Part shown: positions 1 to 8,102 of the stretch, piece after piece
How positions within the stretch are numbered: the first letter of the stretch is position 1
Layout: every line of letters starts with the position of its first letter
DNA from: Streptomyces antnestii
Lineage (GTDB): Bacteria > Actinomycetota > Actinomycetes > Streptomycetales > Streptomycetaceae
DNA: 64,000 nucleotides
Reading direction: 5' to 3'
Assembly: GCF_004005495.1 (NCBI RefSeq)
Contig: NZ_RZYA01000032.1
Location: forward strand, 1-64,000
Position numbers and translations under genes: made by a program
Notes under the pieces: model-generated
Database searches by the model: none
The model's input: the letters and a program-made list of their open reading frames with translations, nothing else
Told to the model about the DNA's origin: nothing

Positions 1-1
1 C

Positions 2-235
2 CTGCTGCGACGAGAACGACCAGCGGCCCTGACGTTCCGGGGCGAACGCCCGGATGTCCTTGAGCTGTGCGGACTGCTGCCCGTACTTGATGCTCGTCTT
101 CGAGACGTGTCGGTAGGCGTCGCGGCGCTCCTGCAGCGCACCGTTGTAGAGCGAGCAATGATCGCGCAGCATCTCGCCGAGCGCTGCCGCCTGGCCCACG
201 GTGGGCCGCATGAGGAACTTGTACGCACGGATCAT
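2..235 (-). CDS. tnpB: TnpB of an IS200/IS605-family element, N-terminal part only
   Basis: The reverse strand reads MIRAYKFLMRPTVGQAAALG from an ATG at the right end and stays open for 78 codons to the window edge. MIRAYKFRxxP followed by a conserved Tyr-Asn pair (here LYNGAL) is the usual N-terminus of TnpB, the RNA-guided nuclease of IS605 elements. The RuvC core and zinc finger lie outside the window. The gene is divergent from tnpA with about 50 bp between the starts, which is the classic IS605 layout. Its sequence differs from the two TnpB copies further right, so it belongs to another subgroup. Confidence 0.85.
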   Translation of the reverse strand, partial: MIRAYKFLMRPTVGQAAALGEMLRDHCSLYNGALQERRDAYRHVSKTSIKYGQQSAQLKDIRAFAPERQGRWSFSSQQ

Positions 236-286
236 CCAGCCCACCCCCCTTCACATCGGTTCGCGTGATCTTACTACACTTGGTGT

Positions 287-715
287 ATGTCACCACGCTG
301 GGAACCAAACCCCGATATTCGAGCTGGCCGTCACGTCGCCCACAACCTGCACGCACACTTGGTGTTCGTCACCAAGCACCGCAAGGACGTCTTCGATGAC
401 GCCATGCTGAAGCGGTGCGAGGAGATCATGCGGGAGGTGTGCGCCAGCTTCGAGACGGAGCTGACGGAGTTCAACGGCGAACGCGATCACGTACACCTGC
501 TCGTGCACTACCCGCCGAAGGTCGCCCTGTCCAAGCTGATCAACAGCTTGAAAGGTGTCAGCTCCCGATACCTGCGAGCCGAGTACACCGGCCGTATCAA
601 CCGCATCGGGCTGGGCTCCGTGTTCTGGTCCCGGTCCTACTTCGCCGGATCGTGCGGCGGCGCACCGATCAGCATCGTCCGCCAGTACATCGAGGACCAG
701 AAGCACCAGATCTGA
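287..715 (+). CDS. tnpA: TnpA, IS200/IS605-family Y1 transposase
   Basis: A 142-residue protein, the usual size for the single-strand transposase of IS200/IS605 elements. It acts as a dimer and cuts and joins hairpin-marked transposon ends. The HUH metal motif is visible as HVHLLV near residue 68, and the nucleophile tyrosine is probably the one in RQYIEDQ close to the C-terminus. A trypsin-like start with HNLHAHLVFVTKHR also fits the family. It is divergent from the partial tnpB. It looks intact, and it is the only Y1 transposase in the window, so it is a possible helper for the tnpA-less TnpB elements at 22.6 and 31.1 kb; that is inference. Confidence 0.9.
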   Translation: MSPRWEPNPDIRAGRHVAHNLHAHLVFVTKHRKDVFDDAMLKRCEEIMREVCASFETELTEFNGERDHVHLLVHYPPKVALSKLINSLKGVSSRYLRAEYTGRINRIGLGSVFWSRSYFAGSCGGAPISIVRQYIEDQKHQI

Positions 716-825
716 CCTCACCGAAGACACGGAGAGAACTCCGGCACTGCGCGCCTTCGATCCGAGGATGCGTATCCCTCCTCGCCTGAAGCCGGGGATA
801 CCCACGCTAGATCAGGGATGGCATC

Positions 826-850
826 CTTGAACCGCTTTAGACGGTTCAAG
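826..850. repeat. Perfect 9-bp stem-loop beyond tnpA
   Basis: CTTGAACCG and CGGTTCAAG face each other across a 7-base loop, 15 bases before the next start codon. It may be the subterminal hairpin of the IS605 element end, or a leader hairpin of the downstream oxidoreductase gene. A second GC-rich fold near 783-800 resembles the left-end hairpin of the TnpB element at 22.6 kb, so the element end probably lies between 780 and 860; I cannot fix the exact base. Confidence 0.55.
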
Positions 851-864
851 AAGGGGCGCTTGGC

Positions 865-1728
865 GTGAGCAGCATCGCGGTCATCGGTCTGGGAGCCATG
901 GGGAAACCCATCGCGCGCAACCTCGTGAAGGCGGGCCACGACGTCGTGGTGTGGAACCGTTCCGACGGGCCCACGGACGAACTCGTCGCAGCGGGCGCCC
1001 GTCCTGCCGCCTCGGTCGCGGAGGCCATGCGCTCGCCAGTGGTCTTCTCGGTCCTGTCCGACGACCGGGCCGTCGCCGAGACGTTCATCGACTCAGGTGT
1101 CCTGGCCCAGACCCCTGGCGGGACTGTTCACGTCAACCTCGCCACGGTGAGTGCCGACCTGGCCCGCCGAGCCGGCGCAGCGCACGCCGAGCATGGTGTC
1201 GGATATGTCGCGGCACCGGTCTTCGGCCGTGTTCCGGTCGCCGAAGCCGGAGCACTCAACGTCCTTGCGGCCGGTGAGAATGCGCTGCTCGACCAGGTGC
1301 AGCCGTTCTTCGACGTGATCGGCTCGCGGACCTGGCGACTCGGCGACCGTCCGGAGCAGGCCAACATCGTGAAGATCCTCGGGAACTACCTGATCGCCTG
1401 CGCGATCCAGTCACTGGGCGAGGCCGTCAGCGTCGCGGAAGCCGCCGGTGTCGACTCCGGGCAGTTGGTCGAGCTGTTGACCTCCACACTCTTCCCCGGA
1501 GCCGTGTACACCGGCTACGGGTCGATGATCGCCGAACGGCGCTACCGGCCGGCCGGATTCACCACAGTCCTGGGCCGCAAGGACCTCCACCTCGCGCTCG
1601 ATGCAGCGACCGACCAAGACATTCCGCTCCCGATCGGTCAACTGCTGCGTGCTGTCTTCGACGAGGCCATCGCCGAGGGTCGCGGGGCGGACGACTGGGC
1701 GGTCATCGCGGAACAGCAGCCGCGGTGA
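865..1728 (+). CDS. NAD(P)-dependent oxidoreductase, imine reductase / beta-hydroxyacid dehydrogenase type
   Basis: A 287-residue protein with an N-terminal Rossmann fold: VIGLGAMGKPIARNL gives the GxGxxG dinucleotide loop, and WNR at about residue 32 suggests NADPH preference. The helical C-terminal domain contains NIVKILGNY, where 6-phosphogluconate and hydroxyisobutyrate dehydrogenases carry the catalytic lysine. The length matches the family. The start is a GTG. It stands alone, transcribed away from the IS element. The substrate cannot be read from the sequence; reduction of an imine or oxidation of a beta-hydroxyacid is the range. A relative lies at 34.5 kb. Confidence 0.85.
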   Translation: MSSIAVIGLGAMGKPIARNLVKAGHDVVVWNRSDGPTDELVAAGARPAASVAEAMRSPVVFSVLSDDRAVAETFIDSGVLAQTPGGTVHVNLATVSADLARRAGAAHAEHGVGYVAAPVFGRVPVAEAGALNVLAAGENALLDQVQPFFDVIGSRTWRLGDRPEQANIVKILGNYLIACAIQSLGEAVSVAEAAGVDSGQLVELLTSTLFPGAVYTGYGSMIAERRYRPAGFTTVLGRKDLHLALDAATDQDIPLPIGQLLRAVFDEAIAEGRGADDWAVIAEQQPR

Positions 1729-1942
1729 CTACCGCCGACCAACGGACGCCCGGGGTGGAGACGACCAGGTCGGTGTAGCCGTCCTGGTCGTAGTCGACGG
1801 TGGCCGGCGACTGACCGAAGCCGTCGTTCGGCTTGGCTCCGCCGGGCACCCGGCCCAGGTCCTGGTCGATCTGGGCCGTGCTCTCGCTGCCGCCGTACAC
1901 GACCCGCACCAGACCGGCACCGGCGTCACCGCCCAGGCCGGC
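1703..1942 (-). pseudogene. Fragment of an FG-GAP (integrin alpha-like) repeat protein
   Basis: The reverse strand reads GLGGDAGAGLVRVVYGGS, later NDGFGQSPATVDYDQDG and YTDLVVSTPG. These are the phenylalanyl-glycine and calcium-binding DxDxDG loop pieces of one FG-GAP blade, as in large secreted streptomycete beta-propeller proteins. There is no start, signal peptide or second blade, and the frame runs into the tail of the oxidoreductase gene. It is therefore a remnant trapped between two intact genes. It fills most of the gap between the neighbouring genes. Confidence 0.7.
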
Positions 1943-2092
1943 AGGTGGCGGATGTTGCGTACCCGCACCCGCACCCGCACCGGGGCCGCGGCCTGACGTC
2001 CGTTCAGGCGGGCGTGCGACTGCCCCGCGGCCGGTGTGGCCCGCGGGGCAGAACGCTCGGGTGGCGCGTACGTCATCCTCCGGACGAGTTGG

Positions 2093-3130
2093 TCACCACT
2101 CGCCGGGGCCGCCGCCCGGGTTGCACTTCTGGTTGACCGTCTCCCAGTAGCCGACGTCGGGGCGCCACTCGTCCAGGTTCCAGGTGGGCTTGTTCGGGGA
2201 GTAGAGCGCGACGAACTGCTGGTGGCAGATGTACTGGTTGCGCATGCTGCCCAGATTCGTGTTCAGACCGCGGTCCTTGTACTTGTCGTACAGCTCGTCC
2301 CAGCCCGCGGCACCGACGAGGTAGCCACCCGCGTTCGCGCGCGCCCAGCCGGTGGGTGTGACCATCAGCGTCCAGCCGCTGAAGTCGCTGCTCCATTCCC
2401 AGTCCGCGTGGTCGATCAGGTCGATCCACAGCCAGGGGTCGGCGACCACGGGATAGGCGGTGGACCGGTCGTGCGGGACCACCTGGACGACGGTGTCGCC
2501 GCGAACCTTGTAGTGCGTGGGCACGCTGCGCCCCGTGGCGTCCTTGGCCCACGGTGCGCTGAAGCCGCCGCGCGGCGTGCCGCGGGCGTCGAGGACGACG
2601 ATGCCGCCGCCCTTGGCGAGTGCCAGTCGGCCGCCGGCCGGTACGTCGACGGGGTAGGCGAACTCGGACGGCGCGCTGTTGTCGCGCAGAACCGTGGTGA
2701 TGCGGACGCTGCGGTCGAAGGATTCGACGGCGAGGTCGGTCGCCTTCGCGGTGTTCCGGTACGTCGCTGTGCCGTTGCGGGCGACGGTGGCCGGGTGTGG
2801 TGCACCGTTCGAGGGCAGAGCGACGGAGAGCCGGCGGTCCGGTCCGGTACCGCTGCGGCGGAGCTGGACCTGGCCCGCGTCGTCGGCCGGGATCCCGATG
2901 GAGACGGACCTTCCTTGTGCGGTGATCTGCTCGGCGGCTTGCTGGACGGGGATGCGGGTGCTGCCCGCCGCGTCCGGGGCGACGTGCTTTATCTGACGGA
3001 CGATGCGGGCGGCGGCCGCCTGGTCGGTGTCGCCGGTGCCACCCGCGCTGTCGGCCAGGGCCTGCGGGGCGGAGGCGAACATCAGGGCGGCGGAGATGAT
3101 GCCAACGCCTAAACGCATGCGTGATCTCAC
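2093..3130 (-). CDS. Secreted DUF2599-domain protein
   Basis: A 345-residue protein with a Sec signal peptide (MRSRMRLGVGIISAALMFAS, probable cleavage after APQALA). The middle is a beta-rich, low-complexity region. The C-terminal 110 residues (VVADPWLWIDLID onward, with WDELYDKYK, YICHQQFV and VNQKCNPGG) match DUF2599, a secreted actinobacterial domain of unknown function with conserved Trp and two Cys that probably form a disulfide. The start is an ATG with AAAGGAACAG upstream. It precedes, in the same direction, nothing obvious; the lipoprotein gene lies just upstream on the same strand. Confidence 0.8.
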   Translation of the reverse strand: MRSRMRLGVGIISAALMFASAPQALADSAGGTGDTDQAAAARIVRQIKHVAPDAAGSTRIPVQQAAEQITAQGRSVSIGIPADDAGQVQLRRSGTGPDRRLSVALPSNGAPHPATVARNGTATYRNTAKATDLAVESFDRSVRITTVLRDNSAPSEFAYPVDVPAGGRLALAKGGGIVVLDARGTPRGGFSAPWAKDATGRSVPTHYKVRGDTVVQVVPHDRSTAYPVVADPWLWIDLIDHADWEWSSDFSGWTLMVTPTGWARANAGGYLVGAAGWDELYDKYKDRGLNTNLGSMRNQYICHQQFVALYSPNKPTWNLDEWRPDVGYWETVNQKCNPGGGPGEW

Positions 3131-3237
3131 TGCTGTTCCTTTCAGCGGTCAGAATGTGGCACGAAGTGTCGAGGGCATGACAAGCCGCGATCGGTCGCGA
3201 GGGGCCGATCTCAACGTCTGCCTCGAGGTGGGGCGAT

Positions 3238-3663
3238 TCAGGAGTCCGGAAGGGACAGCGTGCCCGGAAAGTTCTTCAGGTCCGTTGCTGGATCCGGACG
3301 CCCCGGAGCGTGCTGGAACTCGTAGACGAGGAATGCGTGCCCGGCCTTGTAGGGCTGCTTCTCGGTGCGCAGCTTCCCGATCAGGCCGGCCCTGTTGGAC
3401 GGATCGGCATCCGCGCGGATGCCGAACATGCGGTCGGACTTCTGGCACGTGAACACCCAGTTGTCTCTGGCGTCCAGCCGGTAGTCCTCGAAGCCGTCGC
3501 AGTGGGCACGATCCGCCACCACTTGGGCCAGACTCCGGGCCGAATCCTCATCCTTGGGCCGGCTCCCCAACGACACGTCGGAATGCCCGCAGCCCGCCGC
3601 CAGCCCCGTCACCGCGACCACAACCACAGCGCAGAGACAGGCTTTTGCCGAAGCGAAGTGCAC
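3238..3663 (-). CDS. Small secreted lipoprotein
   Basis: A 141-residue protein whose first 25 residues form a lipoprotein signal peptide ending in the lipobox LAAGC, so Cys25 is the likely lipidated residue and the protein sits on the outer face of the membrane. Two further cysteines (AHCDGFED and FTCQKSD) could pair. No known domain is recognised. It lies about 100 bp upstream of the DUF2599 gene in the same orientation and may be co-transcribed with it. Function unknown. Confidence 0.75.
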   Translation of the reverse strand: MHFASAKACLCAVVVVAVTGLAAGCGHSDVSLGSRPKDEDSARSLAQVVADRAHCDGFEDYRLDARDNWVFTCQKSDRMFGIRADADPSNRAGLIGKLRTEKQPYKAGHAFLVYEFQHAPGRPDPATDLKNFPGTLSLPDS

Positions 3664-3908
3664 AACGCCTCCCCCGTCAGGCCATCAGGCCCTCTTTCGT
3701 GCATTGCCGTCCAATGCAAACGAATTGACCCTACAGTCGAACACAGGAGAACCGGCCATTCTGGTTGTGAATGCAAACGGCGGGCCCGGTGACAGACCTG
3801 AGAGCTTGGTAAACGATGAAGAACCTGCTGAAGCGGGAGCAGCTGCGCCGGAGGCCCTGACCCGGGCCCGGTTCGTGCTCTGCGCCCCACGAGGATGCCG
3901 ACGGCCAT

Positions 3909-4163
3909 TCAGCCCGCTCGGACGAACTCCATGTCGATCGAGTACATGAACTGGCCGACGCTCACGCACTTCCAGCCGACGGCTTCGACGGATCGCACGA
4001 CCAGGTCGATCTCCTTGCGGATCTTCTTCATGGGGTTCCTGAGCCGGGCCATGGCTCGGGGGTCGATGTCGATGGACGCTTCGAAGGTGTCGTCGCCTTG
4101 CGCGTGTGCGTGCCTGGCGTCCGCGACGAGTTTCTGCATCCGGATCGCGTGCAGTATTCCCAT
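3909..4163 (-). CDS. Small hypothetical protein
   Basis: I chose the ATG that gives an 84-residue product (MGILHAIRMQKLVADARHAH...) because GGGAGG sits 6-9 bases before it; upstream codons in the same frame look like non-coding repeat. The protein is helical and charged, with no signal peptide or membrane segment and no recognised domain. It is 100 bp downstream of the small membrane protein that ends the signalling operon, in the same direction, so it could be the last gene of that operon. The 245 bases on its other side hold no gene I can support. Confidence 0.6.
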   Translation of the reverse strand: MGILHAIRMQKLVADARHAHAQGDDTFEASIDIDPRAMARLRNPMKKIRKEIDLVVRSVEAVGWKCVSVGQFMYSIDMEFVRAG

Positions 4164-4263
4164 GTGCGCCTCCCGCTCTGGGCTGCCGCGGGCCCGTTCG
4201 GCTTCCCAAATGCCTGACGGGCCCGCGTGATTGCTGACGGAAAATCTTCTTCGGGTGGTTGTT

Positions 4264-4626
4264 CTACTGGACGCGGTCGTGGCCGTAGCCGTGGCCACTA
4301 CCGGTCGTTGGACGCACCGCCGGTAGCGATGGCGTGGTCGCGGGTTTGGGCAGGTGGGTGGGTGAGGTCGGGGGCGGGCGGTCTGGCGACGGGGCCTGGG
4401 GGGTGCGGGGGCGGGTGTGACTCGGGTGCACCGTCGTCGACGGGTGCGAGCCCCTTCCGTCTCCGCTTTCGCCCCCGCTTCCGGCCCCGTTCGCCGAGGA
4501 GCCGAGGAGATTGCCCGTCACCTGGACCGCGGCGCCGCAGACGAGCAGGGCTGAGGCCAGCACGGTCAGTCCGACGGAGGCGCGCAGGGGCCGGGATGCG
4601 GTGGAGCGCGGGTCGATGTCCGTCAT
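4264..4626 (-). CDS. Small single-pass membrane protein, last gene of the vWA/PP2C/kinase operon
   Basis: A 120-residue protein. The start ATG shares its A with the stop codon of the vWA gene (TGATG), which implies translational coupling. Residues 14-40 (ASVGLTVLASALLVCGAAVQ) form one transmembrane helix. The rest is a Gly/Ser and Pro/Thr-rich tail with THPSH-type repeats, likely disordered. There is no recognised domain. Tight coupling suggests it anchors or presents the vWA protein; that is inference from position only. Confidence 0.7.
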   Translation of the reverse strand: MTDIDPRSTASRPLRASVGLTVLASALLVCGAAVQVTGNLLGSSANGAGSGGESGDGRGSHPSTTVHPSHTRPRTPQAPSPDRPPPTSPTHLPKPATTPSLPAVRPTTGSGHGYGHDRVQ

Positions 4627-5276
4627 CAGTCGACGTATTCCTGGGCGACCTCGACGTACTGGAAGCCCCTGACGTCGGTGGCGATCTGCATCTGACCGGT
4701 CTTCGACGAGGCGATCAGGGTGTTGAGCAGACCGGTGATCGCTGCGCTCAGCGCCGACTCGGTGTCCGAACCGTCGGCGATGAACAGCGCCTTGGTCGCC
4801 ACCTGTTCCAGCACGTCGCGCTTCGCGCCGCCGAACCCGTAGGCGATCACGTGAGGGTGGCGCGGCCAGTCCCTGTCCACGAGCTGGCGGAAGGCGTCTT
4901 GCCAGCGCGCGTCGGTCGGACCGCCGTCGGTCAGGAAGAAGATCGTCGGCCGTAGCACGTCGAGGCCCTGCATCCGCAGGTTGCTGACGTCCTGTTCGAT
5001 GCACTCCCGCACCCGGTCGAAGGTCTTGCCGTACTCCGTGCGCCCGCCGCAGATCACCTCGGGCATGGCCGGCACCTGCTCCATGTCCGACATCGGGATC
5101 ACCACGTGCACATCGGTGGAGAAGGCGACCACGCAGACCTGGGCGAACTCCGAGACGCGGGGGTTCGTCGCCAGGTTGTAGTGCAGACGGGCGAGGGTCG
5201 CGTTGAGCACTCCCTCGTGCGGTTTCATCGACGTGGACGCGTCGATCACCACGTACGTAGGCAGGCAGAGTGACAT
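4626..5276 (-). CDS. TerY-like vWA-domain protein
   Basis: A 216-residue protein that is a single von Willebrand A domain. The MIDAS metal site is complete at its first element, DASTS (residues 12-16), with TDGGPTD around residue 118 supplying the later metal ligand. Proteins of this size next to a PP2C phosphatase and a kinase are the TerY component of the TerY-P triad described for Ter-type stress systems. In that scheme the vWA protein is a metal-dependent interaction module, perhaps a target of the kinase. GAGGTG precedes the ATG. The gene follows the kinase by 14 bases. Confidence 0.85.
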   Translation of the reverse strand: MSLCLPTYVVIDASTSMKPHEGVLNATLARLHYNLATNPRVSEFAQVCVVAFSTDVHVVIPMSDMEQVPAMPEVICGGRTEYGKTFDRVRECIEQDVSNLRMQGLDVLRPTIFFLTDGGPTDARWQDAFRQLVDRDWPRHPHVIAYGFGGAKRDVLEQVATKALFIADGSDTESALSAAITGLLNTLIASSKTGQMQIATDVRGFQYVEVAQEYVD

Positions 5277-5290
5277 GGTGCACCTCTGAG

Positions 5291-6451
5291 CTAGTGGTTG
5301 GAGGCGATGATGATCAGCAGGATCAGGCCGATGACGACCAGGACGATCCAGCCGGCCGCCGCATCGGTCTCGGGTTGCTTGGCGGGTGACGGCTCGGGCT
5401 TCTTCTCGGGCGTGTGAGGCTTCTTCTCTGGCGTGTGGCCGCTGGTGGAAGGCCGCGGGATCGGCTGCGTCGCCTGCGGAGGCAACGGAGGCAGCTCGGT
5501 GCGTGCCGGACGAGGAACGGTCCTGAGATAGGGGCCGCTGTTCAGTGCCTGGTTCAGCTGAGCGGCCGAGGGCCGGCGTTCGCGGTCGGTCGCGAGCAGC
5601 ATGTCGAGCAGTACTTCGGAAACGGCGGGCTGTTCCTGCCAGGGGGACGCGGCGACACGGTGGAACGTGTGCGCGTCACGCCGGCCCGTCATGCATTTGG
5701 CGACGAGGAGCCCGAGCCGGTAACGGTCGGTGTACTCGTCCGCGTCGGTGCCCGGCGGTGTGAGCGGGTCGGCCCAGTTCGGCTGGTGGATGTCGGGCAT
5801 CTTCTTCGGCTGGCACCCGTCTACATCGATGAGATAGACGGAGCGCTGGTCCGGGCTCCAGAAGGCGTTGGAGAACGACCAGTCCGAGTAGACCAGGCCC
5901 AGGTTCTCCAGGATCGCGGCGAGCGCTGTCAGTTGGCGACAGGCGGCGAGCCTGCCCGGGGAGCCGGGGGAGGGCAGCCCGACGCCCCGGATCGACTCGT
6001 CGGACTTCGCCAGCCAGTCGATCTCCACGAAGCGGCGCTCGCTGAATTTGCCGCGCCGCAGCTCGGATCGGTACTGCTCGGGAGCCATCGGGATCACGCA
6101 GCCGACGGCCGGGTTGCCGGGCTGGTGGATCCGGGCCGCGGGCCAGCAGGTGCCGGCGTACAGGAGCGCACGATCCGCCTCCGGCAGCGTGTCCGGAGCC
6201 GAGATCAGCAGGTCGAGCCGGTGGGCGTCCTCCGGGTGCTGGTCCGGCCGGTAGAGCTTGGCCAGCCAGCCGGGATGGTTCGTCAGTGGCTTCACGGCGA
6301 TGGCCTGGCCGTTGTGTTCGGAGATCGGCTCGGCCAGTGGTCCGAGATCGCCGACGCTCACGGTCCGTGGCAGCACCCAGCCCCGCGGATCGGCCGCCGG
6401 GCCGGTGCCGGCACTGTCGTCGGCGCCGCCGATGACATGGGGTTCTGTCAT
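5291..6451 (-). CDS. Atypical membrane-anchored protein kinase of the TerY-P triad
   Basis: A 386-residue protein. Residues about 25-300 form a kinase-like fold: IAVKPLTNHPGWLAKLYR supplies the lysine strand, YSDWSFSNAFW replaces the usual HRDxKxxN catalytic loop, and YLIDVDGCQ replaces DFG. This YSD/DVDG pattern occurs in kinases found with TerY-like and PP2C proteins. A Pro/Thr/Lys-rich linker with HTPEKKP repeats leads to a C-terminal helix (AGWIVLVVIGLILLIIIASNH), so it is tail-anchored with the kinase in the cytoplasm. Its start overlaps the PP2C stop by 4 bases. Whether it is active cannot be told. Confidence 0.8.
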   Translation of the reverse strand: MTEPHVIGGADDSAGTGPAADPRGWVLPRTVSVGDLGPLAEPISEHNGQAIAVKPLTNHPGWLAKLYRPDQHPEDAHRLDLLISAPDTLPEADRALLYAGTCWPAARIHQPGNPAVGCVIPMAPEQYRSELRRGKFSERRFVEIDWLAKSDESIRGVGLPSPGSPGRLAACRQLTALAAILENLGLVYSDWSFSNAFWSPDQRSVYLIDVDGCQPKKMPDIHQPNWADPLTPPGTDADEYTDRYRLGLLVAKCMTGRRDAHTFHRVAASPWQEQPAVSEVLLDMLLATDRERRPSAAQLNQALNSGPYLRTVPRPARTELPPLPPQATQPIPRPSTSGHTPEKKPHTPEKKPEPSPAKQPETDAAAGWIVLVVIGLILLIIIASNH

Positions 6452-7680
6452 GACCGGTCACCGTTCCACAGCACGACCGCGGTGCGGTCGTCGAGGCACT
6501 GCGGCGCGTCGAAGCCGACGTCGGCGGTGAACCGGGTGGCCGGGACCGGCGCGCGCCAGGCGTTCGCGAAGTACTCGTTGATATTGCCCGCCGGGTCCGC
6601 CCACGCGTCGCCGATCCCGTCCGTGACCAGGGCGAGGGCGGTGCCGGGAGCCAGCGTGACGTAGTGGTCCCTGGCCAGTTGCGGTGTGTCCGGCAGTCGC
6701 CCGGCGACCTCGTTCGAGACCACCGCGGCCGCGCGGTCCTTGGCCTCGCCGGCGGAGAACCGCCACAGCGCATCGTGCGGGTCGAGCGTCCAGGCGGAGC
6801 TGTCGCCGAGCCACGAGATCCAGGCCTTCGCGACGCCGTTCGCGTCCGGCTCGGCGAGCACCGCGGTGATCAGTACGGTGGCCATGTGCGAGGTGCCGAC
6901 ACCGCGGCCGGCCGCGTGCGCGGCGATCGATTCCGCGATCCGCCCGTACAGCTCTTTGACATCGAGCCCGTCGAAGCCCACGGTCGCGATCTGCTCGCGC
7001 AACAAGGTGACGGCCTGGCTGGAGGCCGTGGTGGCCCCGGCGTCGGACCAGGCCGCACTGGACAGGCCGTCGGCCACGGCCACGATCGCGTGCCGGCTGT
7101 CCGGGCTCCGCCCGATCCGGTAGGAGTCCTGGCGTGGTTCGGCGGGTCGGCCGCAGCGGTGGCCGGGGCCGATGACGGAGGCCGCGCGGAGGGTGAAGGC
7201 GCCGACCGTGGCCTCGTCGGCGGCGATCCCGTTCTGTACGGTGCGCTCCGGCAGCAGCCAGGGGTAGCCCTGGGCCCGGGCGCCGTCGCCGAAGCGGGGC
7301 ACGCTCAGATCGGTCGGCCGCTCGCGCAGGAACGGCCGGGGCCTCGGGGGCTGGGGCTGAGGTTGTGGCACTGCCGGTCCGGTGGCGTAGCGGCAGATCG
7401 GAGCCGTTGTGCCGGCCCCGGATTCCGGTGCGAACCGGTCCCGGTCCCAGTCCCGCTCCCGTCCCTGCTCCCGGGCCGGCGTTGCGGCGGACTCGGACCC
7501 CAGTACGGCCGCCGCGCCGACGACACCCACGGCCGCGAGGGCGAACACGTCCACCAGTGGGCCGTATCGCCGATGCGGCATGCTGACCTCGATGAAGGCA
7601 CCGATGACGATGGCCACGAACAGCACCGCCCGGAACCGCCCGTCCATGAGTCTGCCCGGCCGACTGTCGTGCCGGCTCAC
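6448..7680 (-). CDS. Membrane PP2C-family protein phosphatase of the TerY-P triad
   Basis: A 410-residue protein. Two N-terminal hydrophobic segments (AVLFVAIVIGAFIEV and VFALAAVGVVGAAAVLG) are followed by a long Arg/Pro-rich linker and a C-terminal PP2C domain. Metal-binding signatures are visible: RQDSYRIG, AVADGLSSAAWSDAGA, LVTDGIGDAW and the terminal DDRTAVVLW. It would dephosphorylate Ser/Thr on kinase targets next to the membrane. It overlaps the downstream kinase gene and the upstream small gene by 4 bases each, so all three are translationally coupled. Confidence 0.85.
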   Translation of the reverse strand: MSRHDSRPGRLMDGRFRAVLFVAIVIGAFIEVSMPHRRYGPLVDVFALAAVGVVGAAAVLGSESAATPAREQGRERDWDRDRFAPESGAGTTAPICRYATGPAVPQPQPQPPRPRPFLRERPTDLSVPRFGDGARAQGYPWLLPERTVQNGIAADEATVGAFTLRAASVIGPGHRCGRPAEPRQDSYRIGRSPDSRHAIVAVADGLSSAAWSDAGATTASSQAVTLLREQIATVGFDGLDVKELYGRIAESIAAHAAGRGVGTSHMATVLITAVLAEPDANGVAKAWISWLGDSSAWTLDPHDALWRFSAGEAKDRAAAVVSNEVAGRLPDTPQLARDHYVTLAPGTALALVTDGIGDAWADPAGNINEYFANAWRAPVPATRFTADVGFDAPQCLDDRTAVVLWNGDRS

Positions 7681-8093
7681 GGCCGTTCCCTGGAATCGCG
7701 GGAGTTCGGCCCGGAAGCGAAGTGCTGAGTGCCGTGTTGCACCGCGAACACCTCACCGGAAGTGGTGGCGGAATTGACCTGGACCACGATGTCCGGCCTT
7801 TCTCGGGATCGCAGCGAAGCCAGGGCCATGACGTCCTGGGCGAGATCCGGGTCCCGGTCGAGCAGCTGGGCCAGGGCTTCGGTCCAGTAGTCCACTGCGC
7901 CGGCGTCGACCGCTCCCCTCGCGGCGGTCGACGGCCGGTTCAGTGCGACGGACAGCTCGTTGCGTCGGCTGCCGCGTACCTGCGCGAGCAGGCGGTCCAT
8001 CAGCCTCTTCGCCTCCTGCCAGAGGTCGGTGCCCATGGCGGAGACCAGAGCGGTGGCGCCGCTCGCGGCCAGCTCGGTGAGTTCCTCGTTCAT
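7677..8093 (-). CDS. Small helical protein with a C-terminal FAVQHGTQHF motif
   Basis: A 138-residue protein with no recognised enzyme domain. The first 110 residues are predicted helical (LAASGATALVSAMGTDLW, then QEAKRLMDRLLAQV), a type seen in streptomycete effector or receptor operons. A short beta-prone stretch near the C-terminus, GEVFAVQHGTQHF, recurs in the cyclase-like protein encoded just upstream and in the 78-residue protein at 12.3 kb. Nine bases separate it from the cyclase-like gene and it overlaps the PP2C gene by 4. I read it as an adaptor; this is inference. Confidence 0.7.
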   Translation of the reverse strand: MNEELTELAASGATALVSAMGTDLWQEAKRLMDRLLAQVRGSRRNELSVALNRPSTAARGAVDAGAVDYWTEALAQLLDRDPDLAQDVMALASLRSRERPDIVVQVNSATTSGEVFAVQHGTQHFASGPNSRDSRERP

Positions 8094-8102
8094 CAGCGCG
8101 TA

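Noticed and set aside
2036..3112. Long plus-strand frame opposite the DUF2599 gene
   Set aside because: The reverse strand has a signal peptide, a family match and a ribosome site; the plus frame is Val/Gly/Arg-rich shadow sequence.
3776..3860. Short frame reading MKNLLKREQLRRRP as a possible peptide gene
   Set aside because: Fourteen codons, no ribosome site, no partner enzymes; chance frame.
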